Positions 33,092 through 41,420 of a stretch of 64,000 nt of DNA are shown here, piece after piece. The stretch's first letter is position 1. Every line of letters starts with the position of its first letter. The stretch is from the NCBI RefSeq assembly GCF_014644295.1, contig NZ_BMKK01000009.1, positions 186,001 to 250,000 on the forward strand. Reading direction: 5' to 3'. The position numbers were made by a program, and so were the translations under genes. The notes under the pieces are model-generated. The model was not told where the DNA came from, did not search any database, and worked only from the letters and a program-made list of their open reading frames with translations. This DNA is from Emticicia aquatilis. GTDB lineage: Bacteria; Bacteroidota; Bacteroidia; Cytophagales; Spirosomataceae.

Positions 33092-34840
33092 TTAAACTGT
33101 CGTTTTAATCTTCAATTCGTCCATTTGTTTGGCGTCGATTGTTGAAGGCGAGTCAATCATCATATCACGTCCTGAATTGTTTTTCGGGAACGCGATAAAG
33201 TCACGAATCGAATCGGCACCACCGAAGATTGAACACAGACGGTCAAAACCGAAAGCGATACCTGCGTGCGGTGGAGCTCCAAATTCAAAGGCATCCATCA
33301 AGAAACCGAATTGTTTTTTGGCTTCTTCGTCGGTAAATCCTAATACCTCAAACATTTTTTGTTGTAGAGGTCTTTGGAAAATACGCACCGAACCTCCACC
33401 AACTTCGGTCCCGTTGATAACCATATCGTAGGCATTTGCTCTTACTGCTCCTAAGTTTGTTTCGAGCAAAGGAATATCTTCTGGCTTCGGACTCGTGAAC
33501 GGGTGGTGCATTGCAAACCAACGGTCTTCTTCTTCGCCGTATTCTAAAAGCGGGAAATCTAACACCCAAAGTGCTTTAAACTCTTGTGGATTTCTTAAAC
33601 CCAAACGAGTTCCCATTTCTAAGCGAAGTTCGCTCATTTGTTTGCGAGCTTTATTTGCTTCTCCCGAAACAATCAAAATCAAATCACCTTTTTCGGCTCC
33701 GCAACGCTCAGCCCAAGCTTTTAAGTCTTCTTCTGAATAGAATTTATCAACCGAAGATTTTAATGTACCATCGGCATTATAACGTACATAAATCAAACCT
33801 TTTGCTCCGATTTGTGGGCGTTTCATCCATTCTGTTAGCTCATCAATTTGCTTACGAGTATATTCTGCACAACCTTTCGCATTGATAGCCACTACTAATT
33901 CGGCCGAATCGAAAACTGGGAAATCTTTTCCTTTGGCAAGGTCAGTCAATTCCACAAATTCCATTCCGAAACGAGTATCTGGCTTATCATTTCCGTACAA
34001 ACGCATCGCATCAGCATAAGTCATGCGAGGCACTTCTGGCATATCAATATTTTTTACTGTCTTGAATAAATGACGGATAAGCCCTTCAAACATATTCAAA
34101 ATATCTTCTTGCTCAACAAATGACATTTCACAGTCAATTTGTGTAAATTCGGGCTGGCGGTCAGCACGTAAATCTTCATCACGGAAACATTTTACGATTT
34201 GATAGTAACGGTCAAAACCACCTACCATCAATAATTGCTTAAATGTTTGCGGCGATTGCGGCAAAGCATAAAACTCACCTGGATTCATGCGGCTTGGCAC
34301 TACGAAATCTCTTGCACCTTCGGGCGTTGATTTTATCAAAACTGGCGTTTCAACTTCGATAAAATCTTGTGCATCCATGTAGATACGTGTTTGTTGTGCC
34401 ATTTTATGACGCAACTGAAGATTCTGACGCACTGCACTACGACGTAGGTCAAGATAACGATATTTCATGCGAATATCATCGCCTCCATCGGTTTCGTCTT
34501 GAATCAAAAACGGTGGTAATTTGGCAGGATTTAGCACTTCGAGTGAAGTAACTTTTATTTCAATATCTCCTGTTTCGATTTTATCATTTTTTGCAATACG
34601 CTCAACTACCTCGCCAGTAGCTTGAATTACAAACTCACGGCTCAAAGTACGTGCAGTTGAAATGGCGTTTGCATCGGTGCTATTTTCATTTAAAATCAAT
34701 TGTGTGATGCCATAACGGTCACGGAGGTCAACATAAATAATACCACCTTTATCACGAACAACTTGTACCCAACCGCTCAATGTAACGGTTTTGTTCACAT
34801 CAGAGATTCTTAGTTCTCCGCACGTATGAGTTCTTAACAT
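33092..34840 (-). CDS. aspS: Aspartyl-tRNA synthetase
   Basis: This is a 582-residue class II synthetase of the bacterial type. It has an N-terminal OB-fold anticodon-binding domain (1-105), class II motif 2 ([18 protein letters not shown]), a GAD insertion domain about 280-410, and motif 3 ([15 protein letters not shown]) near the C-terminus. It charges tRNA-Asp. Bacterial enzymes of this long type may be discriminating or not; the residue deciding Asn mischarging cannot be judged here, and no gatCAB genes are in view. A TACTTTTG element lies 68 bp upstream. Confidence 0.98.
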   Translation of the reverse strand: MLRTHTCGELRISDVNKTVTLSGWVQVVRDKGGIIYVDLRDRYGITQLILNENSTDANAISTARTLSREFVIQATGEVVERIAKNDKIETGDIEIKVTSLEVLNPAKLPPFLIQDETDGGDDIRMKYRYLDLRRSAVRQNLQLRHKMAQQTRIYMDAQDFIEVETPVLIKSTPEGARDFVVPSRMNPGEFYALPQSPQTFKQLLMVGGFDRYYQIVKCFRDEDLRADRQPEFTQIDCEMSFVEQEDILNMFEGLIRHLFKTVKNIDMPEVPRMTYADAMRLYGNDKPDTRFGMEFVELTDLAKGKDFPVFDSAELVVAINAKGCAEYTRKQIDELTEWMKRPQIGAKGLIYVRYNADGTLKSSVDKFYSEEDLKAWAERCGAEKGDLILIVSGEANKARKQMSELRLEMGTRLGLRNPQEFKALWVLDFPLLEYGEEEDRWFAMHHPFTSPKPEDIPLLETNLGAVRANAYDMVINGTEVGGGSVRIFQRPLQQKMFEVLGFTDEEAKKQFGFLMDAFEFGAPPHAGIAFGFDRLCSIFGGADSIRDFIAFPKNNSGRDMMIDSPSTIDAKQMDELKIKTTV

Positions 34841-34907
34841 TATTCTTTATCAGTTAACAATTTTTGGTTATTAATGAGCAACTTTATTAAGCCCACTAAT
34901 TTTTCTG

Positions 34908-34915
34908 CAAAAGTA
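34908..34915 (-). promoter_or_regulatory. Putative -7 element (TACTTTTG) for aspS
   Basis: Minus-strand TACTTTTG, 68 bp upstream of aspS and immediately downstream of the palindromic element at 34929-34997, matches TAnnTTTG. Confidence 0.45.
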
Positions 34916-34928
34916 AGGATTTTTACTG

Positions 34929-34997
34929 AATAGTAGGACAATTTTCCAAATTGTCCTGAGCATTAATACGAACAATTTAGAAAATCGTTCTACTATT
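34929..34997. repeat. Four-arm nested palindrome overlapping a stop codon
   Basis: Outer 18-bp arms (34929-34946 and 34980-34997) match as inverted copies at 16 of 18 positions. Each half is itself a hairpin: AGGACAATTT-TCC-AAATTGTCCT and CGAACAATTT-AGA-AAATCGTTC. The right arm overlaps the stop codon (34996-34998) of the acyl-CoA dehydrogenase gene. The element lies between that gene and the aspS promoter and probably ends the upstream transcript. Confidence 0.85.
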
Positions 34998-36228
34998 ATT
35001 TAAAAGCCGCAATCCCAGTAATTGCATGACCCAAAATCAATAAATGAATATCGTGTGTGCCTTCGTAGGTTACAACCGATTCGAGATTCATTTGATGACG
35101 CATGATTGAATACTCACCCGTAATGCCCATTCCGCCGTGAATTTGGCGTGCTTCACGAGCAATATCTAAGGCCATAGCCACATTGTTTCTTTTTGCGAGC
35201 GAAATTTGTGCGGTTGTTGCTTTTCCTGCATTTTTCAGATTGCCCAATCGCCAGCAAACTAATTGTGCTTTGGTGATTTCGGTGAGCATTTCGGCCAATT
35301 TCTTTTGGACTAACTGAAATGAGGCAATTGGTTTATCGAACTGAATACGCTCCATTGCATATCTGCGTGCCGACTCGTAGCAGTCCATTGCTGCTCCTAA
35401 AGCTCCCCACGCAATGCCATAACGGGCATTATCAAGGCACGACATCGGTGCTTTTAGCCCATCGGCTTCGGGCAAAATATTCGATTTTGGTACTCGCACA
35501 TTATCAAAAACTAATTCTCCTGTGATGCTCGCACGCAACGACCATTTTCCGTGAATTTCGGGTGTTGAAAAACCTTCCATTCCTCGCTCAACTATAATTC
35601 CTTTGATGCGACCTTGCTCATTTTTTGCCCAAACTACCGCCACATCGGCTTTTGGGGAATTTGAAATCCACATTTTTGAGCCATTCAGAATCACGTGGTC
35701 GCCATCTTCTTTGAAATTGGTCGTCATGCCACTTGGATTTGAGCCAAAATCTGGTTCGGTCAATCCAAAACAGCCTAAATATTCTCCACTACTCAATTTT
35801 GGCAAAAACTTCATTTTTTGCTCTTCGCTACCATATTTATAAATCGGAAACATTACGAGTGAGCCTTGCACCGAGGCCGTTGAACGCATTCCCGAATCTC
35901 CTCTTTCAATTTCCTGCATCATTAAGCCATACGAAATATAATCGAGGCTTTGCCCGCCATATTCCAGCGGAATCGTCGGCCCGAAAACACCCATATCACC
36001 CATTTTTTTAACGATAAACTCAGGAAATTCACAGCGTTGTGCAGCATCTTCGATGATAGGTGAAATTTCTTTTTTCACGAAATCACGTACTGCCGAGCGA
36101 ATCATAAGTTGCTCTTCAGTAAATAAATCATCTATCTGATAAAAATCGGGCGATTCAAATTCATCTTTTTTGCTTGAATGCTTGAAGGTTTGTTGAGAAG
36201 GAGTCATAGTGACGAGATTTTGTTGCAT
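34996..36228 (-). CDS. Acyl-CoA dehydrogenase, glutaryl-CoA dehydrogenase-like
   Basis: This is a 410-residue FAD enzyme. FGLTEPDFGSNPSGM and MWISNSPKADVAVVWAK belong to the FAD/substrate-binding middle domain. The catalytic base is Glu389 in VVTYEGTHDIH, and the end ILGHAITGIAAF closely follows glutaryl-CoA dehydrogenases rather than short-chain types. The reaction would be glutaryl-CoA to crotonyl-CoA plus CO2 in lysine/tryptophan breakdown; the decarboxylating activity is inferred from similarity. The start may be the ATG at 36228 or at 36207. No other lysine-degradation genes are adjacent. Confidence 0.9.
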   Translation of the reverse strand: MQQNLVTMTPSQQTFKHSSKKDEFESPDFYQIDDLFTEEQLMIRSAVRDFVKKEISPIIEDAAQRCEFPEFIVKKMGDMGVFGPTIPLEYGGQSLDYISYGLMMQEIERGDSGMRSTASVQGSLVMFPIYKYGSEEQKMKFLPKLSSGEYLGCFGLTEPDFGSNPSGMTTNFKEDGDHVILNGSKMWISNSPKADVAVVWAKNEQGRIKGIIVERGMEGFSTPEIHGKWSLRASITGELVFDNVRVPKSNILPEADGLKAPMSCLDNARYGIAWGALGAAMDCYESARRYAMERIQFDKPIASFQLVQKKLAEMLTEITKAQLVCWRLGNLKNAGKATTAQISLAKRNNVAMALDIAREARQIHGGMGITGEYSIMRHQMNLESVVTYEGTHDIHLLILGHAITGIAAFK

Positions 36229-36311
36229 TAAATTTAATGCTCAAAAGTTTAACAATTTTGAGCAGAATCCATGCAAAAAAACAAAAAATTACTCTCTCTA
36301 ACAATGACTTA

Positions 36312-36860
36312 TCACATAATATTTATTGTGCCTTTCATGGTCGAAAAATGAAACATACACATATAATAAAGTGTACTTGGGGCATCCATCGGCACTTTAA
36401 AAATCAACTGACTATTTTGGGCATCTTGATTGGTAATACCAGTTGTAAAAGGACTTCCAAGACCTGCGTTTGAAGCTGTAATACGAAACGGATGTCCAGA
36501 AACCTGCACATTAAAAACGTAAGTAAAACCTCTATATAAAGTAAGTGTTGGGTTAGCATTATTACCCGAAACATAGTCAGTAGTAGCACCGATAAGATAA
36601 CTTGAAAAGCCTTGATTAGTTATATTAAAAACTATTGTAGGCGTACTTGATGATGTTGTAATACTAATCCAAGCAGAGCCATTCCAATACTTCATCAAAT
36701 TATCAGTATTATCAAAAAACATCGTCCCTGGCGTTGGATTTAGCGGAAACGTAGAATTAACAGGCACTACCACTTTTTCTGGGTGCATTTCCGAATGTTG
36801 TGCCTGCACAAGTAAGTAATTGAATAAGTAAATTGCGAAAAATAGAAGAAGTTTTTTCAT
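36312..36860 (-). CDS. Secreted cupredoxin-like protein
   Basis: The 182-residue protein has a signal peptide ending LLVQAQ (about 21). Residues 36-70 (FPLNPTPGTMFFDNTDNLM, YWNGSAWISI) are the short beta-hairpin motif found at the base of many Bacteroidota surface proteins. Residues 75-182 form a cupredoxin domain with a complete type-1 copper set: His123 (SGHPFRI), Cys168, His171 and Met175 (C-x2-H-x3-M in YYMCMFHFSTM). It probably shuttles electrons or binds copper outside the cell membrane. It is a single gene with no oxidase next to it, though two other copper proteins (21539, 41421) lie within 16 kb. Confidence 0.82.
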   Translation of the reverse strand: MKKLLLFFAIYLFNYLLVQAQHSEMHPEKVVVPVNSTFPLNPTPGTMFFDNTDNLMKYWNGSAWISITTSSSTPTIVFNITNQGFSSYLIGATTDYVSGNNANPTLTLYRGFTYVFNVQVSGHPFRITASNAGLGSPFTTGITNQDAQNSQLIFKVPMDAPSTLYYMCMFHFSTMKGTINIM

Positions 36861-36940
36861 AGCGTATATAGTTTAGAGAATTTAAACTAATACGAAAAAA
36901 AGGCTTAAAGGTTGTATTTGGTGTAATTTCTTAAATAAAA

Positions 36941-36969
36941 AGTGCCACTTCTGATTAGGAAGTGGCACT
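36941..36969 (-). terminator. Terminator of the second Uma2 gene
   Basis: A perfect 11-bp stem (AGTGCCACTTC / GAAGTGGCACT, loop 7) followed on the minus strand by TTTTTA ends the Uma2 transcript. Confidence 0.92.
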
Positions 36970-36995
36970 AAAGAAAATTTATATTGTCTTTGAAA

Positions 36996-37529
36996 TTATG
37001 CTGTAATATCGCTTACCTTCACTTCAAGTCCTTCAAGTAATTTTGATTTTACGATTTCATCATCTGTTCCTTTTGAGAAAATCTTGTATCCATCATTTTC
37101 CAATGAAAAAACCTCAATTGTATCATATTCTGGAAAAACTATCCAATATTCTTTTACACCGTATTTCTGATAAATTTCTTTTTTATCAACAGTATCAATA
37201 TAGAATGAGCCTTTTGAAACTACCTCAACCAATAAATCTGGCACTCCACGAATCCAATCTTTTATGATACCTTTGTTTTCGTCAGAAATATAAATCAAAT
37301 CTGGTTGAACTCGGTTTATGCCTTCTTCAAAAATTACATCGAGAGGTGAAATTAGAATTTTACCAAGCTTGTTTTTCTTTGCGAATGCTTTAAAAATATC
37401 ATTCAGTTCTGATAAAATAATTTGGTGTCTTGAAATAGGACTTGGCGACATAATTTCTTCCCCATTTATAATTTGAACTAAGTCCCAATCTTGCAGATTT
37501 TTAGTCTCAATACTTGCCAATAGTTCCAT
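36996..37529 (-). CDS. Uma2-family (DUF820) putative endonuclease, short form
   Basis: The protein is 177 residues from the ATG at 37529; the upstream in-frame TTG at 37550 is rejected. Candidate active-site residues are Asp in QPDLIYIS, Glu in PDLLVEVVS and Lys in KKEIYQKYGVKEYWIV. It is a canonical-length Uma2 protein, unlike the N-terminally extended member at 11686. The two are far diverged, so they are not a recent duplication. Role unknown. It is 32 bp downstream of lysA on the same strand. Confidence 0.9.
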   Translation of the reverse strand: MELLASIETKNLQDWDLVQIINGEEIMSPSPISRHQIILSELNDIFKAFAKKNKLGKILISPLDVIFEEGINRVQPDLIYISDENKGIIKDWIRGVPDLLVEVVSKGSFYIDTVDKKEIYQKYGVKEYWIVFPEYDTIEVFSLENDGYKIFSKGTDDEIVKSKLLEGLEVKVSDITA

Positions 37530-37561
37530 GATTTTCTGATTTTTAGTCAAATATAAGAAAT

Positions 37562-38782
37562 TTACAAATCAATCACCACTTGGTTTTTCAGAATATCCTC
37601 CATTGTTTCACGTTGACGGATAAGGTGCGTTTGTCCATTATAAATCAAAACTTCGGCTGGGCGAAAACGTGAATTATAATTTGATGCCATTGAAAACCCG
37701 TAAGCACCAGCATTTTTAATCACCATTATATCGCCTTCTTTGGTTTTTGGTAGCAATCGGTCTTTACCAAAAGTATCAGTTTCGCAGATATAGCCCACAA
37801 TATCATACATTTCTTTCTCTTCACCATCAAGATTTGAACCGTTGATAATTTTGTGGTAAGCATCATACATCATCGGGCGAATTAGGTGATTTAAACCCGA
37901 ATCTACGCCAATAAAATTACGAGCAGGGTTATGCTTCACCACATTGGCTCTTACTAATAAGTATCCACTTTCGCTTACCAAAAACTTGCCTGGCTCAAAC
38001 CAAAGTTCAACTTCACGTCCAAATTTCTGACAGAAATTATTGAAAACTTTCACCACTTCTTTGCCCAGTTTCTCCATATCAGTCACGTGGTCGTCTTCTT
38101 TGTAAGCTACCTTGAAACCCGAACCTAAATCTATGAACTGAATATTTGGAAAATACTTAAAAGTTAGGTCGAAAAGCTTTTCGGCGGCTTCAATGATTAC
38201 GTTGGCATTTTTGAAATCAGAACCTGTATGTTGGTGCAAACCCACCACATTGAGGTCATATTTCTGCACAATAGCGTTGATTTCTTCAGCTTGCTCAATC
38301 GAAATACCAAATTTAGAATCTTTATGTCCTGTCGAAATCTTGAGTGTTCCACCTGCCATGATATGAGGATTGATTCGCAAACAAATCGGGAAACAATTGC
38401 CGTAAGTTTGACCAAATTTTTCGAGCAATGGCAATGAATCAAGATTCATTCGTAGCCCCATTTCAACGGCTTCTTGCACTTCCGAAAAAGCCACTCCACT
38501 TGGTGTGTACTGAATCTGATGTGGCTCATAACCTGCCAAAATAGCCAAATGAGCTTCTTGCATCGAAACCACATCAATGTCAACGCCATTTTTACGCATC
38601 AATTTCATGATACTAACGTTGGTCAGTGCCTTACAAGCATATTTTATTTTAAGGTTTGTTCCTGCAAACGCAGTACGCATCTTTGCAATTTGCTCTTCGA
38701 TTTTATGCCCATCATAGACATAAACTGGTGTTCCGAATTGCTCGGCTAAGGCTTCAACGCCAATATTTTGTATTGAAAACAT
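37562..38782 (-). CDS. lysA: Diaminopimelate decarboxylase
   Basis: The protein is 406 residues from the ATG at 38782 (an upstream in-frame start would add 18 residues resembling nothing in the family). This is a fold-III PLP enzyme: Lys51 in IKYACKALTN forms the Schiff base, HQHTGSDF and LGSGFKV bind substrate and phosphate, and CETDTFGKDR and GAYGFSMASNYNSR near the end complete the active site from the partner subunit. It converts meso-diaminopimelate to L-lysine. It probably shares an operon with the Uma2 gene downstream. Confidence 0.97.
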   Translation of the reverse strand: MFSIQNIGVEALAEQFGTPVYVYDGHKIEEQIAKMRTAFAGTNLKIKYACKALTNVSIMKLMRKNGVDIDVVSMQEAHLAILAGYEPHQIQYTPSGVAFSEVQEAVEMGLRMNLDSLPLLEKFGQTYGNCFPICLRINPHIMAGGTLKISTGHKDSKFGISIEQAEEINAIVQKYDLNVVGLHQHTGSDFKNANVIIEAAEKLFDLTFKYFPNIQFIDLGSGFKVAYKEDDHVTDMEKLGKEVVKVFNNFCQKFGREVELWFEPGKFLVSESGYLLVRANVVKHNPARNFIGVDSGLNHLIRPMMYDAYHKIINGSNLDGEEKEMYDIVGYICETDTFGKDRLLPKTKEGDIMVIKNAGAYGFSMASNYNSRFRPAEVLIYNGQTHLIRQRETMEDILKNQVVIDL

Positions 38783-38873
38783 ACTAAATCTAATTTTCAA
38801 TGATTGATTGAGTGAGTGAATGATAGAATAAATCACTCAACAGAAGCATTGAATTTTTTAATTAAAAAAAACT

Positions 38874-38908
38874 ACCGTTACCTGAGCGAAGTCGAAGGTT
38901 AAAACGGT
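38874..38908 (-). terminator. Terminator formed by a CCTTCGACTTCGCTCAGG repeat
   Basis: On the minus strand ACCGTT (38903-38908) pairs with AACGGT (38874-38879), extended by ACC/GGT, then AGTTTTTTTT follows. The loop is CCTTCGACTTCGCTCAGG (plus-strand complement 38881-38898), the same dispersed word as in the hairpin at 56132. The left half of the hairpin starts inside the DUF3127 reading frame and overlaps its stop codon (38899-38901). Confidence 0.82.
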
Positions 38909-39285
38909 AAATCGTCTTTATCACCTTCAGCAGAAACAGCAAACTCTGAAGCTACCGAAGTTGGTTGAGCAGGAGCAGCTGCTCTATATGGTGCTGGAGC
39001 TGGGGCAGATTCTTCTCCGCTTCCTGCCAACTCAATTTTCCAAGCTTTTAAGTCTGTAAACCAACGACCATTATATTCACGACTTTCAGCATCGAATGAC
39101 ACTAAAAGTTCGTTTCCGATTGTCAAAAATGTTTCATTAAATTTATCTCCCCAAATCGTAAGACATACTTTCTTTGGGTATTGTCCGTCTGTTTCTATTA
39201 CAAAATCTTGTTTTTTCCAAGGTCCATTTTTGCCTTCGCCTGATTGCACAGCTAATACGTGAATAAGTCTTCCTTTGATTTCCAT
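38899..39285 (-). CDS. DUF3127 OB-fold protein with SSB-like C-terminal tip
   Basis: The 128-residue protein has a DUF3127 domain in residues 1-85 (MEIKGRLIHVLAVQSGEGKN, WKKQDFVIETDGQYPKKVCL, FDAESREYNGRWFTDLKAWKI), an OB-like fold. It is followed by an Ala/Pro-rich linker and the acidic tip DKDDLPF. The order OB domain, flexible linker, DDxPF tip is exactly that of single-stranded-DNA-binding protein, whose tip recruits repair enzymes. So a single-strand nucleic-acid role is a fair inference, though the family is uncharacterised. Promoter-like TACTTTTG lies 25 bp upstream. Confidence 0.9.
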   Translation of the reverse strand: MEIKGRLIHVLAVQSGEGKNGPWKKQDFVIETDGQYPKKVCLTIWGDKFNETFLTIGNELLVSFDAESREYNGRWFTDLKAWKIELAGSGEESAPAPAPYRAAAPAQPTSVASEFAVSAEGDKDDLPF

Positions 39286-39309
39286 TTTAAAATTTGATAA
39301 ATGTTTCTA

Positions 39310-39317
39310 CAAAAGTA
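39310..39317 (-). promoter_or_regulatory. Putative -7 element (TACTTTTG) for DUF3127 gene
   Basis: Minus-strand TACTTTTG, 25 bp upstream of the ATG, matches TAnnTTTG. Confidence 0.5.
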
Positions 39318-39486
39318 CGCCTAATCTTTGAAATGGAAAAGTAAAGAATAAAGGATATACGAATGAAGCTATAAATTGGAAGTTTTACAAAACATTAATA
39401 CAGGCTTTTGAAATAATCGTGTAAATTTGAATTGTTGTTACACTCCTTGTTTATTGAAGTGTGCTAAAAATTAACCAACCATCAGC

Positions 39487-40803
39487 ATGAGAAAAATCTT
39501 CCTTTTAGTTTTATCTACATTTATTCTGTCAATTTCTTCTTTCGCTCAAATCCAGTCAGGCCCAATGCTTGGTTACTCGGAAATGAAAGAAGTGTTGCTT
39601 TGGGTTCAAACTCAAAAAGAAGCCAGCGTAAAGTTTATTTATTGGGATAAAGAAAATCCAGCCGTAAAGTTTTCAACCGATGAAGTCAAAACCAATAAAA
39701 CCGATGTTTTTGTAGCAAAATTGATTGCTGATAAGGTTTTACCGGGCAAAAAATACGCTTATGAGGTTTATGTCGATAAAAAGAAAGTGAATTTTAGCTA
39801 TCCGCTTGAATTCCAAACGCAAACCCTTTGGCAATGGCGAACCGACCCACCAGCATTCAAATTTGCGGTTGGAAGTTGTGCTTATGTAAACGAAGAAGCT
39901 TATGACCGCCCTGGAAAACCGTATGGCTCAGAATACGAGATTTTTACGAGCATTTACAAATCGAAACCCGATTTTATGGTTTGGGGTGGAGATAATCTTT
40001 ACTTGAGAGAAGCAGATTGGAATACCAAAACAGGTATTTTACACCGATATACCCACACTCGCTCGTTGCCAGAAATGCAACCACTTTTGGCAAATGTACA
40101 TAACTACGCCATTTGGGACGACCACGATTTTGGCCCAAATGACTCTGACAGGGGTTTTGTGAGTAAGCAACAAACGCTCGATGCCTTCAAACTTTTTTGG
40201 GGAAATCTGAATTATGCTTTTGATAATGAAGGAGTTACAGGCTCTTTTCAGTGGGCTGACTGTCAGTTTTTCTTGGTTGACGACCGTTGGTGGCGAACGC
40301 CAAACGACCGTACGACTGGTTCGAGAGATTATTTTGGTCAAAAACAAATGCAATGGTTGATTGATGCGATGAAGTTCTCAAATGCACCATTCAAATTTGT
40401 CGTTGTGGGTGGGCAAGTTGGCAATCCTGCCAAGATTTTTGAAAACTATGCTAACTACGAAGAAGAGCGTAATCAGTTCTTTGATTTAATTACGAAAGAA
40501 AAAATCCCAGGTGTGATATTTATTAGCGGCGACCGCCACTGGACAGCCCTCTGCAAAACCGAGCGTGCAGGTACTTATCCGCTTTATGATTTGACGGTTT
40601 CAGCACTAACATCTGGACCATCAGGGCCAGTAAAAGAAGAAAAAGATACACCCTATGTGGAAGGTACAAGCGTGACCAAGCACAATTATGGTCTATTGGA
40701 AGTTTCTGGAAAAAGAAATGACCGAGTTCTGAAAATCAATGTGTTGGATAAGGATGGAAAAGAACTTTGGACAAAAGAAATTAAAGCAAGTGAATTGAAA
40801 TGA
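39487..40803 (+). CDS. PhoD-family alkaline phosphatase/phosphodiesterase
   Basis: The 438-residue protein has a signal peptide ending SISSFAQ (about 21), an N-terminal beta-sandwich (22-120) and a metallophosphatase core with FAVGSCAY, MVWGGDNLYL, IWDDHDFGPNDSD, VVVGGQVGNP and FISGDRHWTA, the PhoD metal-ligand blocks. It hydrolyses phosphate mono- or diesters outside the cytoplasmic membrane, depending on Ca/Fe in known PhoD enzymes. Its stop overlaps the start of the redoxin gene (ATGA), so the two are translated together. Confidence 0.93.
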   Translation: MRKIFLLVLSTFILSISSFAQIQSGPMLGYSEMKEVLLWVQTQKEASVKFIYWDKENPAVKFSTDEVKTNKTDVFVAKLIADKVLPGKKYAYEVYVDKKKVNFSYPLEFQTQTLWQWRTDPPAFKFAVGSCAYVNEEAYDRPGKPYGSEYEIFTSIYKSKPDFMVWGGDNLYLREADWNTKTGILHRYTHTRSLPEMQPLLANVHNYAIWDDHDFGPNDSDRGFVSKQQTLDAFKLFWGNLNYAFDNEGVTGSFQWADCQFFLVDDRWWRTPNDRTTGSRDYFGQKQMQWLIDAMKFSNAPFKFVVVGGQVGNPAKIFENYANYEEERNQFFDLITKEKIPGVIFISGDRHWTALCKTERAGTYPLYDLTVSALTSGPSGPVKEEKDTPYVEGTSVTKHNYGLLEVSGKRNDRVLKINVLDKDGKELWTKEIKASELK

Positions 40804-41417
40804 GACCAATTCAGTCGTTAAAATATTGTTGGCAAGTAGCCCACTACGGATATTATGCCAACAATATCCATCTATGTAGAGCTATAAACTTAACTTTAGT
40901 TTTGCTTTGCTTCTCATTTACCGTCTTTTCACAAAAACTTTATACTGATAAAGGTCAGGTATTTGACTTTAAAAGTTTGAAACAAAACAAGGCTTCAATA
41001 ATTGTTTTCTTCGACCCCGAGTGTCCCATTTGTCAGAAATACACAAAAAATTTGACTGAAATGGAGAAGAAATACAATAAAGAAGGAATTGAATTATACG
41101 TTATTTATCCTTTTAAGGTACTTGAAGCAAAATCATTGTCAGAGTTTAGAGAAGAATATAAGTTTGATTTGCCAATCATTTATGACCCAAACAGAAAGCT
41201 ACTCAAAAAACTGAAAGCCAATTATTCTCCCGAAGTTTTTCTGCTGGATAATAAGCGTAAAACACTATATCACGGGGCTATTGATAATTGGTTTTATGGT
41301 CTTGGTAGAAACCGTGCAGTACCAACAGAATTTTATTTATTAGATGCTATAAACGCATTCAAGAATAATCAAACTGTTAAGGTTAAGTATGTAGAACCAG
41401 TCGGCTGTATGCTCTAA
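40800..41417 (+). CDS. Redoxin (thioredoxin-fold) exported protein
   Basis: The 205-residue protein has a hydrophobic export/anchor segment at about 28-45 ending FSFTVFSQ after an unusually long polar N-terminus. It then has a redoxin domain with the vicinal pair Cys75-Pro-Ile-Cys78 (PECPICQKY), a cis-Pro region near SPEVFLLD, and a lone Cys203 in PVGCML. The C-terminal GC motif is common in Bacteroidota redoxins that sit beside cytochrome/copper-monooxygenase proteins. That is the case here: the convergent neighbour, 3 bp away, is such a protein. It is coupled to PhoD by a 4-bp overlap. Confidence 0.88.
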   Translation: MRPIQSLKYCWQVAHYGYYANNIHLCRAINLTLVLLCFSFTVFSQKLYTDKGQVFDFKSLKQNKASIIVFFDPECPICQKYTKNLTEMEKKYNKEGIELYVIYPFKVLEAKSLSEFREEYKFDLPIIYDPNRKLLKKLKANYSPEVFLLDNKRKTLYHGAIDNWFYGLGRNRAVPTEFYLLDAINAFKNNQTVKVKYVEPVGCML

Positions 41418-41420
41418 GGG

